Positions 45,261-53,320 of a stretch of DNA of 64,000 bases are shown piece by piece. Position 1 is the first letter of the stretch; each line of letters opens with the position of its first letter. A program made the translations under genes and the position numbers. The stretch comes from Winogradskyella costae (GTDB taxonomy: Bacteria; Bacteroidota; Bacteroidia; Flavobacteriales; Flavobacteriaceae), in the NCBI RefSeq assembly GCF_013403865.1, contig NZ_JABFDK010000001.1, positions 558,001-622,000 on the forward strand, given 5' to 3'. The notes below the pieces were generated by a model. That model was not told where the DNA came from, searched no databases, and saw only the letters and a program-made list of their open reading frames with translations.

Positions 45261-45911
45261 ATGAAAATTGTTATTGCTGATAAATCACATAGCATTTACG
45301 CAGAACTCATTTGCGAAACCATCGCAGAAGCTGCTAAAGTTAGAGGCACAGGTATCGCAAAACGCCAACCCGAATACATCATTACAAAGATGGAAAATGG
45401 TAATGCCGTTATTGCATTAGAAGGCGATCAGTTCGCTGGCTTTTGTTATATCGAAGCTTGGAGTCATGGTAAATTTGTAGCAAATTCCGGATTAATTGTA
45501 CATCCAGACTTTAGAAATTTAGGGCTAGCCAAACAAATTAAGAAAGTGATTTTTAATCATTCCAGAACCAAATTTCCAGAGTCCAAGGTTTTTAGTATCA
45601 CAACGGGTTTAGCGGTTATGAAAATGAATAGTGAGTTAGGCTATAAACCAGTTACATTTTCAGAATTAACAGACGATCAATCCTTTTGGAAAGGGTGCCA
45701 AACATGCAAAAACTTTGATGTTTTAACAAGAACAGAGCAAAAAATGTGCTTATGCACAGGGATGCTTTACGATCCGGCTAAAGCTGAAATACCAAAACCA
45801 CAAGAACACATTAAAGAACGTGCTTATGATAAAAAAGTGTGGACACGATTAAAACTTATAAAACAGAATATGTTTTTAAAAAAAGACAATAAAGATGAAG
45901 CGAGCAATTAA
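45261..45911 (+). CDS. GNAT-family N-acetyltransferase of the arginine operon
   Basis: 216 residues. GNAT motif A is SGLIVHPDFRNLGLAKQIKK (about 76-95) with the acyl-CoA loop RNLGLA. The C-terminal part has four cysteines in C-x2-C...C-x-C spacing (CQTCKNF, then MCLCTGM), suggestive of a metal site. As first gene of the cluster it probably supplies N-acylglutamate (the ArgA role), since no argA or argJ is present in the window. Similar proteins head flavobacterial arg clusters. Donor choice, acetyl- or succinyl-CoA, cannot be read from the sequence. Confidence 0.78.
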   Translation: MKIVIADKSHSIYAELICETIAEAAKVRGTGIAKRQPEYIITKMENGNAVIALEGDQFAGFCYIEAWSHGKFVANSGLIVHPDFRNLGLAKQIKKVIFNHSRTKFPESKVFSITTGLAVMKMNSELGYKPVTFSELTDDQSFWKGCQTCKNFDVLTRTEQKMCLCTGMLYDPAKAEIPKPQEHIKERAYDKKVWTRLKLIKQNMFLKKDNKDEASN

Positions 45912-45956
45912 ATGCGAACACATTTTACAATTGAAAAACAATAAAAGCGAAAAATG
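45892..45956 (+). repeat. 65-bp duplicated segment with micro-ORF, copy 1 (before argG)
   Basis: This segment begins in the last codons of the GNAT gene (AAGATGAAGCGAGCA) and runs to the argG ATG. It contains a 10-residue frame, MRTHFTIEKQ (45912-45944), ending 9 bp before the argG start. A near-copy with the same frame and the same 9-bp spacing precedes proC at 48287-48352. Confidence 0.75.
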
Positions 45957-47135
45957 AATAAAAAATTAGTTATAGCATATAGTGGAGGATTAGACACATC
46001 TTACTGCGCTGTGAGTTTAAGTAAAGCCGGTTACGATGTACATGCGGTGAGCGTAAACACAGGTGGCTTCACAACCGACGAAATTAAAACGATTGAAAGT
46101 AATGCCTATAAAATGGGCGTTTCGACATATAAAAATATTGATGCCATTGCATCATATTACGATAAAGTAATTAAGTATTTAATTTTCGGAAATGTATTGA
46201 AGAACAATACATATCCTTTATCTGTAAGTGCAGAGCGAATTATTCAAGCCATTGAAATTGTTCAATATGCGAAAAGTATTGATGCCAAATATATTGCTCA
46301 CGGAAGTACTGGCGCAGGAAATGACCAAGTGCGATTTGATATGATTTTTCAAACCTTAGCACCAGAAATCGAAATCATTACTCCTATTAGAGATGGGAAA
46401 TTAACCAGACAACAAGAAATTGATTACCTCGTTGAAAATGGTATCGATATGTCATGGAACAAAGCCAAATACTCAGTTAATAAAGGCCTTTGGGGAACGA
46501 GTGTTGGCGGAGAAGAAACATTAACGTCTGAAAATCCTTTACCAGATTCTGCTTACCCTTCACAATTAAAACATTCAGATCCTGAAAAAGTGGTTTTAGC
46601 CTTTTCTAAAGGTGAATTGGTTGCTATAAATGGAGAAGAAAACAGTCCGGAAGTTAATATTGAAGTTTTAAACAACTTAGCTTCAGCTTATGCTATTGGC
46701 AGAGATATTCATGTAGGAGATACGATTGTTGGTATTAAAGGCCGTGTTGGTTTTGAAGCTGCCGCAGCTTTAATTATCATCAAAGCACATCACCTCTTAG
46801 AAAAACATACCTTAACGAAATGGCAACTACAACACAAAGATTATTTATCTAGTTTCTACGGTATGCATTTACACGAAGGCCAATATTTGGATCCTGTAAT
46901 GCGAGATATGGAAGCCTTTTTACAGAGTAGTCAAGATAAAGTTTCAGGAGAAGTTATCGTAACACTTAAGCCTTATCATTTCTCATTAGATGGTATTAAA
47001 TCTGAACACGATTTAATGAATGCGAAGTTCGGAAGTTATGGTGAAGAAAATAAAGGTTGGACTGCAGACGAAGCCAAAGGGTTTATAAAAATATTTGGCA
47101 ATCAGAATAAGATTTATCAGCAAGTCAATAACTAA
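45954..47135 (+). CDS. argG: Argininosuccinate synthase
   Basis: 393 residues. The ATP pyrophosphatase loop is AYSGGLDTSYC (8-18); AHGSTGAGNDQVRF is the citrulline/aspartate segment and TPIRDGKLTRQQEIDYL follows. It condenses citrulline and aspartate to argininosuccinate, the penultimate step. It is the second gene of the operon. Confidence 0.97.
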   Translation: MNKKLVIAYSGGLDTSYCAVSLSKAGYDVHAVSVNTGGFTTDEIKTIESNAYKMGVSTYKNIDAIASYYDKVIKYLIFGNVLKNNTYPLSVSAERIIQAIEIVQYAKSIDAKYIAHGSTGAGNDQVRFDMIFQTLAPEIEIITPIRDGKLTRQQEIDYLVENGIDMSWNKAKYSVNKGLWGTSVGGEETLTSENPLPDSAYPSQLKHSDPEKVVLAFSKGELVAINGEENSPEVNIEVLNNLASAYAIGRDIHVGDTIVGIKGRVGFEAAAALIIIKAHHLLEKHTLTKWQLQHKDYLSSFYGMHLHEGQYLDPVMRDMEAFLQSSQDKVSGEVIVTLKPYHFSLDGIKSEHDLMNAKFGSYGEENKGWTADEAKGFIKIFGNQNKIYQQVNN

Positions 47136-47138
47136 ATA

Positions 47139-47171
47139 AGACCTCGCAGGTTTTTAAAACCTAGCAGGTCT
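47139..47171. repeat. ACCTNGCAGGT palindrome, argG-argC gap
   Basis: AGACCTCGCAGGTTTT and AAAACCTAGCAGGTCT form an imperfect palindrome (13 of 16 arm positions pair). It begins 3 bp after the argG stop. This is the repeat family found in six gaps of this operon. Confidence 0.7.
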
Positions 47172-47193
47172 GAACAAAGTGTAATCAAATAAA

Positions 47194-47211
47194 GATAACC
47201 GTTTTCACGGT
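47194..47211 (+). repeat. TTTC-loop palindrome before argC
   Basis: ACCGT (47198-47202) pairs with ACGGT (47207-47211) around loop TTTC. It ends 7 bp before the argC ATG. Arms differ from those before ilvA and argB yet stay complementary. Confidence 0.6.
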
Positions 47212-47218
47212 CACTGAG

Positions 47219-48202
47219 ATGAAAAAACTAAAAGTAGGAATAATAGGAGGAGCTGGTTACACAGCTGGCGAATTAATAAGATTATTGATTCATCACTCTA
47301 AAGTAGAAATCGACTTTATTTATAGTACATCTAATGCTGGAAACAAAGTAAGTAAGGTACATCAAGATTTATTAGGTTCAACAGATTTAGTCTTCTCAGA
47401 TGCTACAAATCCGGAAGTTGATGTATTGTTCTTGTGTTTAGGCCACGGCAACTCGAAAGCTTTTTTGGAACAAAACAGTTTTTCTGAAACGACAAAGATT
47501 ATCGATTTAAGTAATGATTTTAGATTAACGGGTGATTCAAATTTTGATGGAAAACCGTTCATTTATGGACTTCCCGAACTGAATAAAACAGCAATTCAAA
47601 AAGCGAATTACATTGCTAATCCAGGTTGTTTTGCTACTGCTATTCAAATGGCATTATTGCCTTTAGCAAAAGCAAATTTATTAAAAAATGACGTTCATAT
47701 TAATGCTGTAACAGGCGCAACTGGCGCAGGAACCTCATTATCAGCTACAACACATTTTACCTGGAGAGATAATAATTTTTCACATTACAAAGCCTTTACA
47801 CATCAGCATTTAGGCGAAATCAATCAAACGGTAAATGGGTTACAATCGGATTTTAGTTCAGAAATCATTTTTATGCCAAATCGTGGTGATTTTTCAAGAG
47901 GAATTTTCGCTACACTTTACACCAAATTTGAAGGTAGTTTAGAAGACGCAAAAACATTGTATTCAGGTTTTTATGAAGATGCTGCTTTTACATTTGTTTC
48001 TGACGAAGAGATTCATTTAAAACAAGTGGTTAATACTAACAAATGCATCCTTCATTTACATAAACATGAAAACAAATTATTAGTTACAAGCATCATTGAT
48101 AATTTATTAAAAGGCGCATCAGGACAAGCGATTCAAAATATGAATTTAATGTATGGTTTTGAAGAAACTGAAGGTTTACGATTAAAAGCTAATTATTTTT
48201 AA
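47219..48202 (+). CDS. argC: N-acetyl-gamma-glutamyl-phosphate reductase
   Basis: 327 residues. The NADPH loop is IIGGAGYTAGEL (8-19) and the catalytic cysteine is in IANPGCFATAIQ (about residue 139); FTHQHLGEI carries the conserved His. It reduces the acylglutamyl phosphate made by ArgB. If the pathway is succinylated, as in some Bacteroidetes, the substrate would be the succinyl analogue. Confidence 0.96.
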   Translation: MKKLKVGIIGGAGYTAGELIRLLIHHSKVEIDFIYSTSNAGNKVSKVHQDLLGSTDLVFSDATNPEVDVLFLCLGHGNSKAFLEQNSFSETTKIIDLSNDFRLTGDSNFDGKPFIYGLPELNKTAIQKANYIANPGCFATAIQMALLPLAKANLLKNDVHINAVTGATGAGTSLSATTHFTWRDNNFSHYKAFTHQHLGEINQTVNGLQSDFSSEIIFMPNRGDFSRGIFATLYTKFEGSLEDAKTLYSGFYEDAAFTFVSDEEIHLKQVVNTNKCILHLHKHENKLLVTSIIDNLLKGASGQAIQNMNLMYGFEETEGLRLKANYF

Positions 48203-48209
48203 CAAACAT

Positions 48210-48242
48210 AGACCTTGCAGGTTTATAAAACCTAGCAGGTCT
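48210..48242. repeat. ACCTNGCAGGT palindrome, argC-proC gap
   Basis: AGACCTTGCAGGTTTA is followed directly by an AAAACCTAGCAGGTCT arm. It begins 8 bp after the argC stop and is the same family as at 47139. Confidence 0.7.
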
Positions 48243-48256
48243 AAACCAAAATATAG

Positions 48257-48276
48257 ATTCTTCCCTTCGCAGGAAT
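48257..48276. repeat. Short GGAATGAC palindrome, argC-proC gap
   Basis: ATTCTTCC (48257-48264) pairs imperfectly with GCAGGAAT (48269-48276) around CTTC. It is the degraded twin of the perfect element at 53281. Confidence 0.5.
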
Positions 48277-48286
48277 GACAAAAAAT

Positions 48287-48352
48287 AAGATGAACCGAGC
48301 ATTTTTAATGCGAACACATTTTACCATTAAAAAACAATAGAAAAGCAAAATG
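48287..48352 (+). repeat. 65-bp duplicated segment with micro-ORF, copy 2 (before proC)
   Basis: It begins AAGATGAACCGAGCA and continues to the proC ATG, matching 45892-45956 with a few substitutions and one indel. The internal frame is MRTHFTIKKQ (48308-48340), one residue different from copy 1; a third-position change in the Thr codon is silent. The stop again lies 9 bp before the next gene. Confidence 0.75.
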
Positions 48353-49150
48353 AAAATAGCAATCATAGGCACAGGCAATTTAGGCAAGTCCATAGCAAAA
48401 GGACTCATCACTAATAATGCTATCACAACATTATACTTAACTAAACGAAACTTAGATGGTATTCAAGATTTAGACGGCTATAAGAATGTAGTACTAACAA
48501 CCGACAATATTGAAGCGGTTAAGCAATCTGACATTTTAATATTCGCTGTTCAACCTGCCCATTTTGAAAAAATTTTAAATGATGTAAAACCTCATTTAAC
48601 AGAAAAACATGTTTTAATTTCTACTATAACAGGATTTTCAATTTCACGCATTGAGGATCAAGTTGGAAGCGATCAATTTATAATTAGAGCCATGCCAAAC
48701 ACAGCCATTGCTGTTGGTAAATCTATGACGTGTATGTGTAGTAATGAATTAGGAAAAAAACGTATTCCTATTGCCGAAGCTATTTTTAACCGATTGGGTC
48801 ATACATTGGCGATTCCAGAAACGCAGATGCAAGCAGCCACCGTAGTTTGTGCGAGCGGTATTGCGTTTTGGATGCGACTAATTAGAGCGACGACGCAAGC
48901 AGCAATTCAGTTAGGTTTTGACGCAAAAGAAGCGCAAGAGTTAGCCATGTACACTAGTGAAGGAGCTGCTAACTTGCTGATAGAAAACGGCAATCATCCA
49001 GAAGAAGAAATCGACCGTGTTACCACACCAAAAGGTTGTACCATTGAAGGGTTAAATGAAATGGAACACAAAGGATTGAGCTCATCTTTAATTCAAGGTA
49101 TGGTCGCTTCGTTTAATAAAATTAGCAATATTAAGAAAGAGCAAATCTGA
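48350..49150 (+). CDS. proC: Pyrroline-5-carboxylate reductase
   Basis: 266 residues. The dinucleotide loop is IIGTGNLGKS (5-14); RAMPNTAIAVGKSMT and TTPKGCTIEGLNEMEHKG are the conserved substrate and C-terminal segments. It makes proline from pyrroline-5-carboxylate. Its presence inside an arginine operon links the two glutamate-derived pathways; ornithine can reach proline through an aminotransferase. Confidence 0.94.
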   Translation: MKIAIIGTGNLGKSIAKGLITNNAITTLYLTKRNLDGIQDLDGYKNVVLTTDNIEAVKQSDILIFAVQPAHFEKILNDVKPHLTEKHVLISTITGFSISRIEDQVGSDQFIIRAMPNTAIAVGKSMTCMCSNELGKKRIPIAEAIFNRLGHTLAIPETQMQAATVVCASGIAFWMRLIRATTQAAIQLGFDAKEAQELAMYTSEGAANLLIENGNHPEEEIDRVTTPKGCTIEGLNEMEHKGLSSSLIQGMVASFNKISNIKKEQI

Positions 49151-49158
49151 TATGATTT

Positions 49159-49187
49159 TCCTACAAGGTTTTTAAAACCTTTCAGGA
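49159..49187. repeat. AAGGTTTTTAAAACCTT palindrome, proC-argD gap
   Basis: TCCTACAAGGTTTTT faces AAAACCTTTCAGGA, a shorter, diverged member of the operon's palindrome family. It starts 8 bp after the proC stop. Confidence 0.6.
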
Positions 49188-49202
49188 TAAAAAATAAAAA
49201 AT

Positions 49203-50330
49203 ATGAGTTTATTTAATGTATATCCACTATTTGACATCACACCTGTAAGTGCAAAAGATGTTTACGTTTACGACGACAAAAATGTTGAGTATCTAGATTT
49301 ATACGGAGGACACGCGGTGATTTCTATTGGACATTCACACCCAAAATATGTATCAGCTATTTCTAATCAAGTTGAAAAACTAGGTTTTTATAGTAATGCG
49401 ATTCAAAATCCATTACAAGTTGAATTAGCAGATAAATTAGAAGCGCTTTCTGACTGTAAAGATTACCAATTATTTTTGTGTAATTCTGGAGCAGAAGCGA
49501 ATGAAAACGCTCTAAAACTAGCGTCATTCCACAATGGAAAACAGAAAGTTTTAGCGTTTAAAAATTCATTTCACGGTAGAACATCTGCTGCAGTAGCTGC
49601 CACCGACAACCCAAAAATTGTAGCTCCAATTAATGCACAACAACACGTTGACTTTGTAGAATTAGGCGATTTAGATGCTGCTGAACAAATTTTGAAACAG
49701 AACGAAACTTGCGCTATAATTGTCGAATTTATACAAGGAGTTGGCGGTTTAGATCAAAGCACTACAGAATTCTATCAAGGTCTCGAAACACTTTGCAAGC
49801 ACTACAACACAGCCTTAATCGCTGACGAAGTACAATCTGGATTCGGTAGAACTGGCGACTTTTTCGCTTTTCAAAAACACAACATTACACCAGATATTAT
49901 CTCAATTGCCAAAGGGATGGGAAATGGGTTTCCAGTTGGAGGGATTTTAATACACCCTTCAATTAAAGCCTCTTTTGGTTTATTAGGAACCACATTTGGA
50001 GGTAATCACTTAGCATGCGCTGCAACATTATCTGTTTTAGACGTTTTAGAAGAAGAAAACTTAATGGAAAATGCTCATAACATTGCAGATTATTTTCAAG
50101 AAAAAGCCAAAGGATTACCCAACTTAAAATCGATTAAAGGTCGTGGTTTAATGATTGGATTGGAATTTGATTTTCCAATTTCCGAATTGAGAAAAAAATT
50201 AATTTTCGATCATCATATTTTCACAGGAAGCGCAAAGAATCCAAATTTGATACGTATTCTTCCTCCATTAACGATTCAGAAAAAACACATTGATGTCTTT
50301 TTTGAAGCGTTAGAAAAAGAATTAGTTTAA
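49203..50330 (+). CDS. argD: Acetylornithine/succinylornithine aminotransferase
   Basis: 375 residues, a class III PLP aminotransferase. YDDKNVEYLDLYGGHAVISIGH is the N-terminal signature, CNSGAEANENALKLA the phosphate-binding segment, ADEVQSGFGRTGDFFAF carries the PLP Asp, and the Schiff-base lysine is in SIAKGMGNG. It transaminates acylglutamate semialdehyde to acylornithine. Confidence 0.94.
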   Translation: MSLFNVYPLFDITPVSAKDVYVYDDKNVEYLDLYGGHAVISIGHSHPKYVSAISNQVEKLGFYSNAIQNPLQVELADKLEALSDCKDYQLFLCNSGAEANENALKLASFHNGKQKVLAFKNSFHGRTSAAVAATDNPKIVAPINAQQHVDFVELGDLDAAEQILKQNETCAIIVEFIQGVGGLDQSTTEFYQGLETLCKHYNTALIADEVQSGFGRTGDFFAFQKHNITPDIISIAKGMGNGFPVGGILIHPSIKASFGLLGTTFGGNHLACAATLSVLDVLEEENLMENAHNIADYFQEKAKGLPNLKSIKGRGLMIGLEFDFPISELRKKLIFDHHIFTGSAKNPNLIRILPPLTIQKKHIDVFFEALEKELV

Positions 50331-50336
50331 TAAAAA

Positions 50337-50359
50337 GAGATTCCCACTTTCGCGGTAAA
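50337..50359 (+). repeat. TTTC-loop palindrome (degraded) before the carbamoyltransferase gene
   Basis: GAGATTCCCAC-TTTC-GCGGTAAAT (50337-50360): five of seven arm positions pair. The in-frame ATG at 50359 lies inside the repeat's 3' edge, which argues that the real start is the ATG at 50365. Confidence 0.5.
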
Positions 50360-50364
50360 TGAAT

Positions 50365-51300
50365 ATGAAAAATTACACCAAAATAAAAGACATTTCAAAC
50401 CTATCTGAAACCATAAAGGAAGCTATTTTACTAAAAATGAATCCTTTTGAATTTCAAGATTTAGGAAAACATAAAACCTTAGTCATGCTGTTTTTTAATT
50501 CGAGCTTAAGAACACGATTAAGCACAGAAAAAGCAGCAAAAAACCTAGGCATGGATGTCATGATTTTAAACGTGAATGACGCCTGGAATATTGAGTTTGA
50601 AGATGGCTCAATTATGAATGGGAACTCATCGGAACACATTAAAGAAGCCGCACAAGTGATTTCGCAATACGCAGATATCATTGCTGTAAGAGCATTTCCA
50701 ACATTACAAGATAAAGCTAAAGATGAATCAGAATACATTCTCAATAACTTTAAAAAATACGCAACTGTTCCAATCGTGAATATGGAAAGTGCCACAGCAC
50801 ATCCATTGCAAGCTTTAGCAGATGCAATAACTATTTCTGAACTAACTGAAAACGCTAGACCAAAAGTGGTTATTTCTTGGGCACCGCACCCAAAAGCATT
50901 GCCACAAGCCGTCCCAAATTCGTTTGTAGAAATGATGCAACATTTAGAGGTTGATTTAACCATCACACATCCTAAAGGTTATGAATTAAGTGAAGACATC
51001 ACTAAAGACACACCAATAAATTACAATCAAGAAGACGCTTTAAAAGATGCTGATTTTGTTTATGTAAAAAACTGGAGTAGTTACAATGACTACGGAAAAA
51101 TATTGAGTCAGGATAACAATTGGATGATGACCAAGTCAAAATTAGGTCATGCAAAATTTATGCATTGCTTACCTGTAAGACGAAATGTAATTGTTGAAGA
51201 TGCGGTTTTAGATAGTGATCAGTCTGTGGTGATTAAACAAGCGAACAATAGAACTTATGCTGCCCAAGTTGTTTTGAAACAAATTTTAGAGGATTTATAA
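50365..51300 (+). CDS. argF': N-acylornithine carbamoyltransferase (acetyl- or succinyl-)
   Basis: 311 residues from the ATG at 50365 (313 if 50359 is used). The carbamoyl-phosphate motif is FFNSSLRTRLST, HPLQALAD the second, and MHCLPVRRN the third. It resembles the Bacteroides succinylornithine enzyme more than classical ArgF: WAPHPKALPQAVPNSF and FNSSLRTRLST are both shared. The residue that sets acyl specificity in this family (Pro90 in the Bacteroides succinyl enzyme, Glu92 in the Xanthomonas acetyl enzyme) is Ser89 here, in GNSSEH. It makes N-acylcitrulline, so ArgE acts after it. Confidence 0.88.
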   Translation: MKNYTKIKDISNLSETIKEAILLKMNPFEFQDLGKHKTLVMLFFNSSLRTRLSTEKAAKNLGMDVMILNVNDAWNIEFEDGSIMNGNSSEHIKEAAQVISQYADIIAVRAFPTLQDKAKDESEYILNNFKKYATVPIVNMESATAHPLQALADAITISELTENARPKVVISWAPHPKALPQAVPNSFVEMMQHLEVDLTITHPKGYELSEDITKDTPINYNQEDALKDADFVYVKNWSSYNDYGKILSQDNNWMMTKSKLGHAKFMHCLPVRRNVIVEDAVLDSDQSVVIKQANNRTYAAQVVLKQILEDL

Positions 51301-51311
51301 TCCGGCTATCT

Positions 51312-51341
51312 GACCTAGCAGGTTTTAAAGCCTTCCAGGTC
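51312..51341. repeat. GACCTNGCAGGT palindrome, carbamoyltransferase-argB gap
   Basis: GACCTAGCAGGTTTT faces AAAGCCTTCCAGGTC with the outer GACCT/AGGTC arms intact. It begins 11 bp after the stop. Confidence 0.65.
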
Positions 51342-51365
51342 TTAAAAAAAAGTAGAAATCAAAAA

Positions 51366-51383
51366 GATACTCGCTTTCGCGAG
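51366..51383 (+). repeat. TTTC-loop palindrome before argB
   Basis: CTCGC (51370-51374) pairs perfectly with GCGAG (51379-51383) around loop TTTC. It ends 6 bp before the argB ATG at 51390. Confidence 0.65.
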
Positions 51384-51389
51384 CATAAG

Positions 51390-52166
51390 ATGAAAACATT
51401 AAAAGTCATAAAAATAGGAGGAAACATCATCGATAATGAAGAAGCATTAGCTGCATTCATTAAAGAATTCTCAACTATAGAAGGACCAAAAATTTTGGTT
51501 CATGGAGGGGGAAAATTGGCAACTAAATTAGCTAGCCAAATGAATATCCCTGTACAAATGAACGAAGGTAGACGTGTCACAGATGCAGCAACCTTAGACA
51601 TCATCACTATGGTTTATGCTGGAAAAATTAATAAAACTATTGTGGCTCAATTACAAGCTAATAATTGTAATGCTATCGGATTTTCTGGCGCTGATGGCAA
51701 CACCATAATTTCTGAAAAACGCCCATTAAAAACTATTGATTACGGTTTTGTTGGAGATGTTATAAAAGTAAACACAGAAACTTTACAAATCTTATTAAAC
51801 AACCATATTACACCTGTTTTTTGTGCCATTACTCATGATACAAACGGACAATTACTGAATACGAATGCCGATACTGTAGCTTCAGAATTAGCCATTGGTT
51901 TATCTTCAATTTGTAACACCGAATTATATTACTGTTTCGAAAAAAACGGTGTATTAGAAGATGTTGACAATGAGCATTCAGTCATAGAAAATATCAGCAC
52001 AGAAAGTTACAAAACACTAAAAGCTAATAATATCATATTCGAAGGCATGTTACCTAAATTAGATAATTGCTTTCATGCTATAAATAAAAATGTTCAAAAA
52101 GTTTGTATCGGAAAATCAGACATGCTTTTCAATACAAATAGTAAACACACAACCATAACCCAATGA
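51390..52166 (+). CDS. argB: Acetylglutamate kinase
   Basis: 258 residues, the short arginine-insensitive form. KIGGNIIDN (8-16) opens the amino-acid-kinase fold, LVHGGGKLATKLA binds the acyl group, and the later NTNADTVASELA segment binds nucleotide with its conserved Asn and Asp. No N-terminal regulatory helix is present, so feedback by arginine on this enzyme is unlikely; control would have to occur at another level, in keeping with the Arg leader. It overlaps argE by 4 bp (ATGA). Confidence 0.94.
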   Translation: MKTLKVIKIGGNIIDNEEALAAFIKEFSTIEGPKILVHGGGKLATKLASQMNIPVQMNEGRRVTDAATLDIITMVYAGKINKTIVAQLQANNCNAIGFSGADGNTIISEKRPLKTIDYGFVGDVIKVNTETLQILLNNHITPVFCAITHDTNGQLLNTNADTVASELAIGLSSICNTELYYCFEKNGVLEDVDNEHSVIENISTESYKTLKANNIIFEGMLPKLDNCFHAINKNVQKVCIGKSDMLFNTNSKHTTITQ

Positions 52167-53224
52167 TTGAAAAACTAACCCAAGAAGCCATTGCTTTATT
52201 AAAGCAACTTATAGAAACAGAATCATTTTCATCAGAAGAAGACGACACGGCGTTACTTATAGAAGATTGGTTTAAATCACATAAAATTCCTTTTAAGAGA
52301 GATCATCACAACATTTGGTCGACGAACAAATATTTTGACGAGAGCAAACCAACCTTATTACTAAATTCCCATCACGATACGGTAAAACCTAATAATGGTT
52401 ATACCAAAGACCCGCTTAAAGCTATTGTTGAAGATGGTAAATTATACGGCTTAGGAAGTAATGATGCTGGTGGATGTTTAGTCTCTTTAATTGCGACATT
52501 CACTTATTTCTATGACAAGAAAAACCTTAACTATAACTTAGTAATTGTCGCTTCAGCTGAAGAAGAGAGCAGTGGTCCAAACGGATTGAATAGCATGCTC
52601 AGTATCATTCCAAAAATTGATGTTGCTATTGTTGGAGAACCCACATTAATGAATTTAGCTATTGCAGAAAAAGGTTTAGTTGTTTTTGATGCTAAGGTAA
52701 AAGGTACAGCTGGTCATGCCGCTCACCCAAATAAGGATAATTCGATTTACAATACTATTGAGGTTTTAAAATGGTTTAAAGATTATCAGTTTGCACGAAA
52801 CTCACCTGTTTTAGGTGATGTAAAAATGACCGTAACTCAAATCAATGCAGGCCGACAGCACAATGCCATTCCTGCTGAAGTTGATTTAGTCATTGATGTC
52901 CGCGTGAATGACAAATACACCAATCAACAAATTGAAGAGATTTTAATTAGAAAGTCACCATGCACAAGTATTAAAGCCCGTAGTTTGCGATTGAATTCCT
53001 CTTCAATTCCTATTAATCACGAATTAGTTGAAGCAGGTATAGAACTCGGAAGAGAAACTTACGGTTCACCAACATTATCAGACCAATCCGTATTAACTTG
53101 CCCTTCACTGAAATTAGGCCCAGGAGATAGCACGAGGTCGCATACAGCCGATGAATTTATTTATTTAACTGAAATTGAAGAAGGTGTTGATTTGTATATT
53201 AAATTATTAGAGAAAGTATTGTAA
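52163..53224 (+). CDS. argE: M20-family deacylase (ArgE role)
   Basis: 353 residues, a dinuclear zinc M20 peptidase-fold enzyme: His70-x-Asp72 in NSHHDTVKP, then LGSNDAGGC, EEESSGPNGL for the catalytic Glu, and a dimerisation domain starting around AIAEKGLVVFDAKVKGTAGHAAHP. Because the carbamoyltransferase acts on acylated ornithine, this enzyme should deacylate N-acylcitrulline to citrulline. It overlaps argB by 4 bp. Confidence 0.87.
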   Translation: MIEKLTQEAIALLKQLIETESFSSEEDDTALLIEDWFKSHKIPFKRDHHNIWSTNKYFDESKPTLLLNSHHDTVKPNNGYTKDPLKAIVEDGKLYGLGSNDAGGCLVSLIATFTYFYDKKNLNYNLVIVASAEEESSGPNGLNSMLSIIPKIDVAIVGEPTLMNLAIAEKGLVVFDAKVKGTAGHAAHPNKDNSIYNTIEVLKWFKDYQFARNSPVLGDVKMTVTQINAGRQHNAIPAEVDLVIDVRVNDKYTNQQIEEILIRKSPCTSIKARSLRLNSSSIPINHELVEAGIELGRETYGSPTLSDQSVLTCPSLKLGPGDSTRSHTADEFIYLTEIEEGVDLYIKLLEKVL

Positions 53225-53233
53225 AAAGAAAAT

Positions 53234-53266
53234 AGACCTAGCAGGTTTTTTCAACCTAGCAGGTCT
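53234..53266. repeat. AGACCTAGCAGGTT palindrome, argE-argH gap
   Basis: AGACCTAGCAGGTT and AACCTAGCAGGTCT flank a 5-bp T-rich centre; each arm contains CCTAGCAGG. It begins 9 bp after the argE stop. Confidence 0.7.
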
Positions 53267-53280
53267 AAAATTAAAAATAG

Positions 53281-53300
53281 ATTCCTGCCTGCGCAGGAAT
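53281..53300. repeat. Perfect ATTCCTGC palindrome, argE-argH gap
   Basis: ATTCCTGC (53281-53288) pairs with GCAGGAAT (53293-53300) around CTGC and is followed by GACAAAAAC. It matches the diverged copy at 48257 and resembles dispersed flavobacterial intergenic palindromes. Confidence 0.65.
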
Positions 53301-53320
53301 GACAAAAACAAGGAATGCGT

